DNA of 52,945 nt, taken from the NCBI GenBank assembly GCA_965220955.1, contig CBDCRK010000010.1:1-52945 (forward strand), read 5' to 3'. The translations under genes were made by a program, and so were the position numbers. This DNA comes from CBDCRK01 sp965220955. GTDB lineage: Bacteria > Desulfobacterota > Binatia > Bin18 > CBDCRK01. Of this stretch, positions 9,011 to 16,560 are shown one piece after another. Each line of letters starts with the position of its first letter. Position 1 is the first letter of the stretch. The notes under the pieces were generated by a model. The model had not been told where the DNA came from and ran no database searches. It saw nothing but the letters and a program-made list of their open reading frames with translations.

Positions 9011-9310
9011 TTACAAGGGAGTCTCGGACTCAATGGTGTACTTCTTCGCATTTACTTTTCCAGCCAGGATTTTTGGCGCTTGTTGCTGAAAATTTTTCAT
9101 ATGTTCAGTCTGAAAGTGCCGATTAAGCGCCTCTTCTGATTCCCATTCTTCAAAAATGAAAAAGGTATTGGGATCAGACAGATCGGCATAGAACTGATAA
9201 GCCAGGCACCCGGCTTCAGCCTGGGTTGCTTTTGCCATATCAAGGGCCAGCTGTCGGGCCTCGTCCCGATGCTCCGGTTTAATGGGTATGCTTCCGGCTA
9301 TAACAATCAT
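9011..9310 (-). CDS. Antibiotic biosynthesis monooxygenase (ABM) domain protein, YgiN-like
   Basis: A 99-residue single ABM ferredoxin-like domain of the kind found in quinol monooxygenase YgiN and heme-degrading relatives. Family marks are visible: an IKPEHRDEARQ start helix, the AGCLAYQFYADLSDP strand-turn, FFIFEEWESEEALNRH, and a final helix ending near ILAG. The ribosome site AAGGAGGAGG lies close before the ATG. Such proteins dimerise and act on quinones or aromatic substrates, or simply bind them; the substrate is not predictable. It converges on the SpmAB gene across a shared terminator. Confidence 0.88.
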   Translation of the reverse strand: MIVIAGSIPIKPEHRDEARQLALDMAKATQAEAGCLAYQFYADLSDPNTFFIFEEWESEEALNRHFQTEHMKNFQQQAPKILAGKVNAKKYTIESETPL

Positions 9311-9510
9311 AGTATTCCTCCTCCTTATAGTTTATAGTCCTGTTCTCAGTATTTTCCCTTTGGCGCTTAAGTGAGAGAAGCAGTTTAGCTCTCCTGATAG
9401 CCTAATTCTCACTACGATTCAAATGGGGATTTCTCTCCCCTGAGAGGTTGGCATACATAGGCGGCAGGTGTACAGTAACACGCACTGTTAAACCACTCAC
9501 AGGAGGTCCC

Positions 9511-9763
9511 ATAACGAACTTCACAAACTTGCTGTATGAAAACCCGGTGCCGCAGGTTGCCCGCATTGTGCTGAACAGGCCTGAGACACGCAATGCGCAG
9601 TGGGGCTATGCAGACGTCTTTCTCGCTGCATCAACTGGCGCATACCCATAATCTGCATGTGCACGGCATGCTAATTGATCCCAGTGGTCTCCCCCCAGAG
9701 ACCGCTAAGGCGCTCAAGGCCAGGGCGGCAAAGAATGCCGTGGCAAAGAATGCCAATGAGTAA
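9511..9763 (+). pseudogene. Enoyl-CoA hydratase pseudogene: large internal deletion and frameshift
   Basis: Bases 9511-9597 encode a crotonase N-terminus (LLYENPVPQVARIVLNRPET, then RNAQ). The sequence jumps directly to the C-terminus in another frame (9608-9763: FSLHQLAHTHNLHVHG, IDPSGLPPETAKALKA, stop TAA). The whole oxyanion-hole and active-site core is missing. A Shine-Dalgarno AGGAGGT at 9501 precedes ATA rather than ATG, so the start also seems lost. It sits just upstream of an intact crotonase but resembles a different subfamily, so it is not simply a broken copy of that gene. Confidence 0.8.
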
Positions 9764-9848
9764 AACGTAACCTTGGGCTTCTGTGCAGTTACAAGGTGAG
9801 CCAGGAGCCATAAAAAGCAAGTAGCAATTGCCTTAGAAAGGTCTCAGT

Positions 9849-10646
9849 ATGGAGTTCCGCTATCTATTGGTGCAACAAGAGGCCGGGATTTGTCGTTTAA
9901 CCCTCAATCGTCCAGAGCGTTTGAATGCTCTCAATGTGCGAGTGGGAGTAGAATTGTTACAGGCACTCGAAGATTGTGATCGGGACCCCGATTTGCGCGT
10001 GGTAATTTTGACTGGCGCTGGGCGGGCTTTCTGCTCAGGAGACGATCTGCGTGGCATGACCGAGCCGGGAGAACCGGATCGCAGATATAGCGACCCAGTG
10101 AAGCAGTATGTACAGGGCGAAGGTCGTTGGCCGCTGATTGTGGCCCGTATGCGGGCGCTCTCGAAACCGGTAATCGGCATGATCAACGGGCATGCCCATG
10201 GGGCCGGGTTTAACCTGGCCTTGGGCTGCGATCTGCGGGTGATGGCTGATACTGCCACGCTCTGTATTCCTTTTGTCAAGCGCGGTATTGCCACTGGCAC
10301 CAGTCTGCTGCAGCAATTTGTGGGCATTGGCAAGGCCATGGAATGGGCGCTCCTGGCTCCCATGCTCTCAGCTCAAGAAGCCGAACGTTGGGGGTTGGTA
10401 AACCGAGTTGTGCCATTAGCGCAGCTCGAAGAGGCAACCATGGAATTGGTGCGTGAGCTAGCACAGGGACCCACACAGGTCTACGGTTACACTAAGTCGG
10501 CGATTGTCCATGGCTGGGAGGCCTCTCCCGAGACTGCCTATGGGTACCAAGGACAGGCGCTCTATTATGCTCAGCAGACCGACGATTACGCCGAAGGTCG
10601 TTGTGCCTTTCTGGAAAAGCGCCAGCCGCAATTTCAAGGTCGTTAA
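9849..10646 (+). CDS. Enoyl-CoA hydratase/isomerase (crotonase) family protein
   Basis: 265 residues of one crotonase domain. Substrate-binding and oxyanion-hole segments are clear: NRPERLNALN, GAGRAFCSGDDLRGM, and INGHAHGAGFNLALGCDLRV. The two Glu residues used by classical hydratases appear absent: the first position is Asn in GAGFNL and the second is in a CIPFVKRG context instead of a PEI motif. Another reaction (isomerase, hydrolase or dehalogenase-type) is therefore possible. The C-terminal helices are complete (SAQEAERWGLVNRVVP). AGAAAGG lies 7 bases before the ATG. It follows the crotonase pseudogene and converges on a Uma2 gene. Confidence 0.9.
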   Translation: MEFRYLLVQQEAGICRLTLNRPERLNALNVRVGVELLQALEDCDRDPDLRVVILTGAGRAFCSGDDLRGMTEPGEPDRRYSDPVKQYVQGEGRWPLIVARMRALSKPVIGMINGHAHGAGFNLALGCDLRVMADTATLCIPFVKRGIATGTSLLQQFVGIGKAMEWALLAPMLSAQEAERWGLVNRVVPLAQLEEATMELVRELAQGPTQVYGYTKSAIVHGWEASPETAYGYQGQALYYAQQTDDYAEGRCAFLEKRQPQFQGR

Positions 10647-10741
10647 AAGTCTCTCCGGCAGGTGCGCGGTTATAGAGCTAGATACCCTATCGAGTGAGAA
10701 AGGGCGTCTTTGCTCACCCCAGTCAACGCCTTCAATCAGTA

Positions 10742-11299
10742 CTAGTCAAAACACCGGCTTACCCAACAGGCAAATCCTGGCAGCACGTTTTCACCACTCA
10801 GTTCCTCGGCTTCCCCTAGGGTGCGGACACCCTGAGCGGAACGGTAAACAAAAATGCTCCGGCTTCCAGGGTCAATGACCCACACTAGCTGTGTGCCCGC
10901 CTGGAAATACTCACCCACTTTGGCCTCAATGTCAGCAAAGCGGTCTGAGGGTGAGACAACCTCAACCGCTAGGTCCGGTGCAAACGGCCAATAGGTTTCT
11001 GGCTCGCCAGTGGCAGGAATGCGAGCTTTGGCCACAAAGGAAACATCGGGAGCCCGGACCCTATCTGGGGTTCGCTGCAAAATAAAGCCAGTCTCTGCCC
11101 CACAGATAACGCCTAAATCATGAGCCTCAACATACTCAGCAAGCAACCAGGTCAAACGCGCAGTCACTTTTCCGTGTTTTCCTCCGGTTGGGGCCATGGA
11201 GATGAGCTTTCCTTCGACCAGCTCGTACTTGTAGCCATCGTTGGGGAGTTGGAAAAGTTCCTCAGCGGTCACAAGCAGTCGGTGAACGGGCTGGGCCAT
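10742..11299 (-). CDS. Uma2-family (DUF820) putative restriction-endonuclease-like protein
   Basis: 185 residues with the PD-(D/E)xK-type Uma2 fold. Recognisable segments are the N-terminal VTAEELFQLP, YELVEGKLISMAPTG, the RAPDVSFV strand with its Asp, the PDLAVEVVSPSD strand with acidic residues, then EAKVGEYFQAG and LVWVIDP. The family is common in cyanobacteria and other large genomes, often in many copies near mobile elements. Its biological role is not established although the fold is that of a nuclease. It lies alone, convergent with the crotonase gene. Confidence 0.9.
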   Translation of the reverse strand: MAQPVHRLLVTAEELFQLPNDGYKYELVEGKLISMAPTGGKHGKVTARLTWLLAEYVEAHDLGVICGAETGFILQRTPDRVRAPDVSFVAKARIPATGEPETYWPFAPDLAVEVVSPSDRFADIEAKVGEYFQAGTQLVWVIDPGSRSIFVYRSAQGVRTLGEAEELSGENVLPGFACWVSRCFD

Positions 11300-11445
11300 A
11301 AGTCGATATTAGAACAGGGTAAAAAAATACGGTCAAGTCCGTGTTGAAGATATGAATCTACCAGATTTCAACCTTCACCAGTTGAAAGAGGACTGCAGAG
11401 GTTAGAGAGCAGTTTCCAGGACAAGATTTTTCTTAACTGCAAATT

Positions 11446-11853
11446 TCACTGCTTGTCTGGGCGGCTTAGCCAGTTGGGGTCACTTACAAGCAGTTTTTCT
11501 CGCACGCTCTGACGCACATGGGCTAGGACCTGATCACGGTACGGACCAGCATCAGCATCACCCTGCCGGATGCGCTCACAGAGGTCTTCGGTCCGCCGCA
11601 GGATTGCTTCCCGCAGCCCAGCCCGGGTGGGGGGGTACTCTGTTGAAGAAGGCAAGATCTCATCGAGACGCTTCCACTCAGCGGCAAGCTGTTCTTCTTC
11701 GTGCTCGAGCTCACGTATGACAGTGCGCAACACATTTGCAGCAACGCGGCCGTAGAATTGGCGAGAACCGGTCAGGTTAGGAACTAGCTCTTCATCCAGT
11801 AAGTACACTACAGCCTGCAACAGCTCGGGTACCGTTGGGCGGTCTTGCATCAT
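11446..11853 (-). CDS. DUF6285-type small protein paired with a phosphotransferase
   Basis: 135 residues, highly charged and helical, beginning RPTVPELLQAVVYLLDEELV and containing FYGRVAANVLRTVIREL. This matches the DUF6285 proteins that are typically encoded with an ACAD10/11-like phosphotransferase; no enzymatic function is known. The gene overlaps the stop of the upstream phosphotransferase by 4 bases (ATGA), so the two are translationally coupled and probably partners. A GGAGGG sits before tandem ATG codons; the second Met (11850) may be the true start. No transmembrane or signal segment is visible. Confidence 0.75.
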   Translation of the reverse strand: MMQDRPTVPELLQAVVYLLDEELVPNLTGSRQFYGRVAANVLRTVIRELEHEEEQLAAEWKRLDEILPSSTEYPPTRAGLREAILRRTEDLCERIRQGDADAGPYRDQVLAHVRQSVREKLLVSDPNWLSRPDKQ

Positions 11854-12920
11854 CCCTCCATAAGTTTAAGCAATTCCCACTCCGTCTCTGCCGTTCGCCG
11901 GCCAATGGCGGCAAGCTCAACGCTTGGATTCTGGCCATCCAAGTAGGGTCGGGTCATATTCAGACAGATGACTCCCCAACGCAGGTTGCCGAATATCTCC
12001 CAGAAATGAACTCGTGCCGTGTCTACTGGATACCCTCCGGCTTCTTCGTAGGCGCGTTGGAACTCTTCTCTGGTACCCATGCCACCAACCGGCAGATGAT
12101 CGTTGCCGAAACGCCAGGAGCGGACGCAGATCCAGCCTAAATCTTCCATGGGGTCGCCAATATGAGTCAGTTCCCAATCCAAGATAGCTCGCACCCCTTC
12201 CGACCCGAAGATGATATTGCCCAGGCGATAGTCTCCATGGACGAACACCCGCTCCTGTTCCCGTGGTAGATGTTGGCGCAACCAACGAAAGGCCAGCTCG
12301 AAGGCTGGATGGGGTTCTCGGGCCATAGTGCGATACATTTCTTCATAGCGGTTAATTTCTTCCTCAGCCGGGGAATTGCCAGCTTGGGGAGAGGGAAGCC
12401 CTGGCAAGCAATATTTCTCGTTAGGAACACGATGGATGCGTGCTAGGATAGCACCTAACTGCCTTGCTATGACCTGGCGGGCTTGACTATAGCGTGCATC
12501 CCGAAATAACCGTCGAGGGAGGGTCTCCCCCTCGATTCTCTCCATGATAAAGAACGGCACACCCAGGCTTTCATCGCCCAGGAAGTGAGGTTGCGGGACC
12601 AGTACCCCCTCTGCATAGGCCGCTTCGAGGACATGGTACTCAAGGCTCCGTTCCATGAAGGCCTGGGGTCCCTCCTGCGGGTCGTTGCGGAGTATAAGGG
12701 GCAGCGTAACAACCTGACCGTTGGCGCGCTCAATAATGGCGTCGAACGACCAGGTCTGTCGAGAGGCACCACCGGTCAGCAGGCGGAGGCCTTCAATCTG
12801 GACCTGTCGAACCTCAGGAGGGTAAGCCGCTCGTTTGAGGAACTCGGCCAAGACAGGGGCGAGTTCCTGCGGTGAGAGCTGACTGGATGCGGCCGGGGAT
12901 TGCTCGGATTTCTTTGCCAT
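11850..12920 (-). CDS. Aminoglycoside-phosphotransferase-fold kinase, ACAD10/11-like
   Basis: 356 residues of the APH/ChoK fold. The N-lobe carries SRQTWSFDAII. The catalytic loop VFVHGDYRLGNIIF holds the His-Gly-Asp...Asn motif, and ILDWELTHIGDPMEDLGW supplies the metal-binding Asp. In related organisms such kinases act beside acyl-CoA dehydrogenases and phosphorylate hydroxyacyl-CoA intermediates (known for ACAD10/11); antibiotic resistance is unlikely. ATG 12920 is taken as start, but TTG 12926 would add two residues. It is divergent from a TetR regulator, with a palindromic site in the shared 387-bp gap. Confidence 0.88.
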   Translation of the reverse strand: MAKKSEQSPAASSQLSPQELAPVLAEFLKRAAYPPEVRQVQIEGLRLLTGGASRQTWSFDAIIERANGQVVTLPLILRNDPQEGPQAFMERSLEYHVLEAAYAEGVLVPQPHFLGDESLGVPFFIMERIEGETLPRRLFRDARYSQARQVIARQLGAILARIHRVPNEKYCLPGLPSPQAGNSPAEEEINRYEEMYRTMAREPHPAFELAFRWLRQHLPREQERVFVHGDYRLGNIIFGSEGVRAILDWELTHIGDPMEDLGWICVRSWRFGNDHLPVGGMGTREEFQRAYEEAGGYPVDTARVHFWEIFGNLRWGVICLNMTRPYLDGQNPSVELAAIGRRTAETEWELLKLMEG

Positions 12921-13138
12921 CCTCAACCCAGGAAAAGGATAAAAGCCTCGAGGCCAGCGATCATAGGGATGCCTGCTTCTAGCAAACTTGACCCTTCAGG
13001 TCCACTGCTCCCTACTCCTTTCGGGTTCCACTCCGCTTGGTACCCCCCTTGTGACCTCTACTCTTTCGACAAGATCATATAACCAGGTGCTACTTCCCGA
13101 CCCGGAAGCCGTCTTTCGCTGCCTGAGAAAAATTCCTC

Positions 13139-13168
13139 TTGACAAAACTAGAATGTATATTCTAGATC
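13139..13168 (+). promoter_or_regulatory. 18-bp perfect palindrome overlapping a -35-like TTGACA: candidate TetR operator
   Basis: The palindrome CTAGAAT-GTAT-ATTCTAG occupies 13148-13165 (7-bp arms, 4-base centre). A consensus TTGACA starts at 13139; a weak -10 (TAGATC) would lie about 18 bases on. It is in the 387-bp space between the divergent phosphotransferase and TetR genes, where autoregulatory operators are usual. No other gene is seen in that gap. Confidence 0.5.
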
Positions 13169-13307
13169 CGTTGTCCCGTCTTCACCATGGTTGCAACGAG
13201 CACTGCACAATCCATCTACAGTTGACAGTAAACGAAAAGAGTCTGCGCTAGCACATGGCCGCATAATCATTAACGCGCTCTGGGGCCGTGGGTACAAGGT
13301 CATTTGA

Positions 13308-13961
13308 GTGAAGCGTGAAACGAAAAAGGTAGGGCGGTATCGCGAAGGCGCGGAGACCCGCGAACGGATACTCGACACCGCTCTTGATCTCATTGCCAGC
13401 AATGGGTATTCGGCAACAAGTATTGCCAAGATCAGTAAGGCAGCCGGTGTTCAGCCAGCCTCGCTCTACTGGGCCTTTGGCAGCAAGGAAGGGCTGTTAG
13501 CCGCCGTTATAGAGCGGGCAGCCGACCAATGGTTTGCCACCGCAGCAAATACAGCAAAGACAGGCAATCAAAACGATCTCTGGGGTGTTATCCAGAACTG
13601 GGCCACCCATATCAGCAAACGCCCAGAGTTTTTGCGCTTGTTATTGGTGCTCTCCCTTGAACGTCGAGAAGGGGACGACCGAGTGACCGGTTGGGCTTTT
13701 GATTCTCAGAAGCATCCGTTCGGTTCCCGCCTCAATGCCATCTATGGCTCGGATCTTGGCCACTGGGATTTACTCGATATGCGCGATGCCGCCGCAGAGG
13801 CGTACGAACTCGTGGAGGAAGGCGTCATTAGTGGGGAAGACTTTCGAAACTTCGTTTTTGTCAACCCGGTGAAATTTGTAACCGCGCTGAATCCCGATTT
13901 CTTCAAGGGTACGGTAGTCGAGCAGGAGGTTGGAAACCTCCTTGGCAAATCTGTCACTTAG
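13308..13961 (+). CDS. TetR-family transcriptional regulator
   Basis: 217 residues with GTG start. Residues 15-70 form the TetR helix-turn-helix: TRERILDTALDLIASNGYSA, then IAKISKAAGVQPASLYWAFG and SKEGLLAAVIERA. The C-terminal ligand domain is unlike well-known regulators, so the inducer cannot be named; acyl-CoA or another small hydrophobe would fit the neighbours. It is divergent from the DUF6285/phosphotransferase pair and probably controls it and itself through the 18-bp palindrome 140 bases upstream. The GTG start is preceded by AAGGT at 7 bases. Confidence 0.9.
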   Translation: MKRETKKVGRYREGAETRERILDTALDLIASNGYSATSIAKISKAAGVQPASLYWAFGSKEGLLAAVIERAADQWFATAANTAKTGNQNDLWGVIQNWATHISKRPEFLRLLLVLSLERREGDDRVTGWAFDSQKHPFGSRLNAIYGSDLGHWDLLDMRDAAAEAYELVEEGVISGEDFRNFVFVNPVKFVTALNPDFFKGTVVEQEVGNLLGKSVT

Positions 13962-14138
13962 TGCAGTTCTCGAGCGGACCGCCGTCCTGGATATAGATCG
14001 GCAATGGGGTTTCTGGGTGGGCTGCGGCCAGCAGTTCACCCATATTGTTCGCAACCATAGCTTCCGTGAGTGCAACTGGGAGCAGTTCTACAAGATTGTT
14101 GACGATTTGCTGGCCAGTTATTCCGTGTCTAAGGATGG

Positions 14139-14249
14139 CTGGGCAAGCCGGTCATTGCCACTAATACAGCAACGCTTTGGCGCGCCTATCGAGCTAAGGG
14201 TTTCACCGACAAGCTCTACGGCTTTGGTTCGCTGCTGAGCAATCACTGA
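14139..14249 (+). pseudogene. C-terminal remnant of an Asp/Glu racemase-like (arylmalonate decarboxylase/maleate isomerase type) protein
   Basis: Only the last 36 codons are recognisable: LGKPVIATNTATLWRAYRAK followed by GFGSLLSNH and a stop. This fits the C-terminus of the Asp/Glu/hydantoin racemase superfamily (LGxPVxxxNxATLW and a GxGxLL end). In the same frame a TAA lies just upstream at 14130, and 13962-14138 gives no recognisable protein. 13962-14334 otherwise holds nothing I can identify. Confidence 0.5.
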
Positions 14250-14334
14250 GAACCCACCACACAGCCTCTGCGTAGCCAAACCTTGATCCAACAAAGACCA
14301 AGATGGTGAGCACAACAGCGAATGGTTGCCAGCT

Positions 14335-16536
14335 TCACCCTGTGCCAGCGCCGTGTCGGCCCTGAAACTCAGCATAGTCTACCAGGGCGCGCAGGGCGGC
14401 TACGGCTCTGTGGCCGCTAGGGTAGCAAAGACGTCCGGCCTCGCGAACCGTAAGCGGACCACTGTTTCCGTACCCGCGGTCGGTGTGGACAAGCTCAGTG
14501 ATCGTAAGGACTGGCTTGCCATGGCGCTCCGAAGCCTCGGCGGCAGCAAGGGCATAGCGCTGATCCTGACGTTCATGGAAATCCGCCATCCGCTCCAGGC
14601 CATGCTCCGGATAGAAGGCGCCTGCCTTAAAGAGTGCGGCCGTGGCAGCCTGGATGCCCAGGCCTAAGTACAGCACTGCATCTACCTCAGAATGGGCACA
14701 AAGCAGGTCAAGGACCTCTGGCACGGTATCGCGCGTTTCGCCTGCAGCCAGATCAATAGGATTGTTGTGGCTCCAGCGGGCCGGCACCATGGTGTTGATC
14801 TTGGCCTCAATGTCTGCTGGCAAGGAAATCAGGTTGAGTCCCGCGTCAGCGCAGGCATCCGCTGTGAGCACCCCCCAACCGCCAACGGTGGTAAAAACCA
14901 GGACACGCCGGCCATGTGGGAGCGGCTGCGTTGCCAGCGTTGCTGCCCACTCGAAAGCGTGTTCGACTGTTGGAGCGCGCAGCACCCCTAGCTGGCGACA
15001 GATGCCCTGAAATACCCGATCATCCGTTGCCAGAGATCCCGTATGAGATAGTGCGGCACGCTGGCCCTCGGACGCAATACCACCCTTGAGCAAAACCAGG
15101 GGCTTTTGTGGAGTGAGGCAACGCACAGCCTCAATAAAGCGCCGACCATCAGGAATGCCCTCAAGATAAGCCAGGATTACCTTGGTTTCGGGATCGGCGG
15201 CAAAGTACTCAAGGTAATCGGCAATGTGGGTTTGCGCCGAGTTACCGCAGGAGATTGCTTTGCTAACGCCAATGCCAGTTTGCACAGCATAATTGAGAAA
15301 CGAGGAAAGCAAGTTGCCACTCTGGCTCACTATTGAGATGCAACCCGGGGGCGGATAGGGAGCAACAATCTGCGCGCACATCGATACCGGGGTCGAGATC
15401 ACGCCCTGGCCGTTGGGGCCTGCCAGCAGTATGTCAAGTTCATTTGCTGTCTCAACCAGCTCCTGCTCAAGTTGCCATCCCTCCTCCCCGGTCTCTCGGT
15501 AACCGCCGCTGGCAACGAAAGCAGCGCGCACGCCAATCTGGGCAGATGCTCGCAGAAGTCCAACGTTGGCAGACACTGGTGTGCATATAAACACCAGGTC
15601 TGCCTTACCAGGAGGAACCTCGGAGATGTCGCGGTATGTTAGCTCGCCAAGAATCTCAGTGCCATCACGGTTGATCGGGAAGACCTCGCCCTGATAGCCA
15701 AAGCCCCGGAGATTGTGCAAAGTGACAAAGCCGATTTTCCCGGGATGGGCCGACGCTCCTGTCACTACAATGCCTCGCGGATGAAATAAGGGGTGAAAGC
15801 GCTCTTGGATTTTCTCGGGAGAAAGCGGTGAGGCGGAAGCCACTGGCTGTTCTGCTGGGGCTTCATTGATCACCACAAGTGCGTCCACGGCAACCGGCCG
15901 ACCCGCCACTACAATCAAGGGGTTGATGTCGACACTGTGAACATTGGGACGCTCAATAGCAAGCTGAGCGAGCCCAACCAGAATGTCGGCTAGCGCGTCG
16001 AGATCAACAGGCTTCTCGCCACGGAAGGGCTCAAGCAGGAGATGCTTGGCACGGAGTCCCGCTACCATGCGCTTTGCCTCGTCCCGCTCCAAGGGAGCCA
16101 GTGCGAAGACAACATCGCCCAGCGCCTCAGTGAGAATACCACCCAGCCCGACAAGGACACAGGGACCGAACTGAGGATCATGAATTAGTCCCGCGATCAA
16201 CTCGCGCCGTCCTCGCACCATCTCGGCAATCAGCAGAGAAACCTCTCCGTCTTCGGGTTGGCGCCGATCCCAAAGCTCAGCTGCAGCTCGGGCTACAGCC
16301 TGTTCGTTGTCCAAGCCCAACCGGACTGCGTTGCGCTCCGTTTTGTGGGCAATCTGGTCGCCGCATAACTTGACTACAACCGGGAAACCGATCTGGGCAG
16401 CCGCTTGGACAGCCGCCTCGGGACTAGCAACCAAGATCTCCCGAGCGATCGGGATTCCATAGCGCGCCAAAAGCTGCTTGGACGCATATTCGGAAAGCGT
16501 ATGGCTTCGTCCTTCCCCGGCATCGGGTTTTGCCAT
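14335..16536 (-). CDS. NDP-forming acyl-CoA synthetase (acetate-CoA ligase, ADP-forming type), beta-alpha order
   Basis: 733 residues. An ATP-grasp (beta) domain comes first, about 1-225: YASKQLLARYGIPI, GFPVVVKLCGDQIAHKTE, and HSVDINPLIV at its end. It is followed by the CoA-binding Rossmann domain (GIVVTGASAHPGKIGFVT) and the succinyl-CoA-ligase-like domain with SIVSQSGNL and the phosphohistidine segment ALSHTGSLA. These enzymes interconvert acyl-CoA and acid with ADP/ATP. Single-chain members more often have alpha before beta; here the order is reversed. ATG 16536 is chosen, with AAGGAT about 10 bases upstream; TTG 16542 is possible. Its start is only 24 bases after the amidohydrolase stop, so the two are co-transcribed. 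Confidence 0.9.
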   Translation of the reverse strand: MAKPDAGEGRSHTLSEYASKQLLARYGIPIAREILVASPEAAVQAAAQIGFPVVVKLCGDQIAHKTERNAVRLGLDNEQAVARAAAELWDRRQPEDGEVSLLIAEMVRGRRELIAGLIHDPQFGPCVLVGLGGILTEALGDVVFALAPLERDEAKRMVAGLRAKHLLLEPFRGEKPVDLDALADILVGLAQLAIERPNVHSVDINPLIVVAGRPVAVDALVVINEAPAEQPVASASPLSPEKIQERFHPLFHPRGIVVTGASAHPGKIGFVTLHNLRGFGYQGEVFPINRDGTEILGELTYRDISEVPPGKADLVFICTPVSANVGLLRASAQIGVRAAFVASGGYRETGEEGWQLEQELVETANELDILLAGPNGQGVISTPVSMCAQIVAPYPPPGCISIVSQSGNLLSSFLNYAVQTGIGVSKAISCGNSAQTHIADYLEYFAADPETKVILAYLEGIPDGRRFIEAVRCLTPQKPLVLLKGGIASEGQRAALSHTGSLATDDRVFQGICRQLGVLRAPTVEHAFEWAATLATQPLPHGRRVLVFTTVGGWGVLTADACADAGLNLISLPADIEAKINTMVPARWSHNNPIDLAAGETRDTVPEVLDLLCAHSEVDAVLYLGLGIQAATAALFKAGAFYPEHGLERMADFHERQDQRYALAAAEASERHGKPVLTITELVHTDRGYGNSGPLTVREAGRLCYPSGHRAVAALRALVDYAEFQGRHGAGTG

Positions 16537-16560
16537 AGACAAGTATCCTTACCGACGTTC

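Noticed and set aside
11446..12920. An antibiotic-resistance aminoglycoside phosphotransferase
   Set aside because: Pairing with DUF6285 and similarity to ACAD10/11 kinases point to acyl-CoA metabolism.
13930..14238. A 102-residue frame overlapping the end of the TetR gene
   Set aside because: The first part is the TetR coding region in another frame and the rest matches a decayed racemase-like end only in a different frame.
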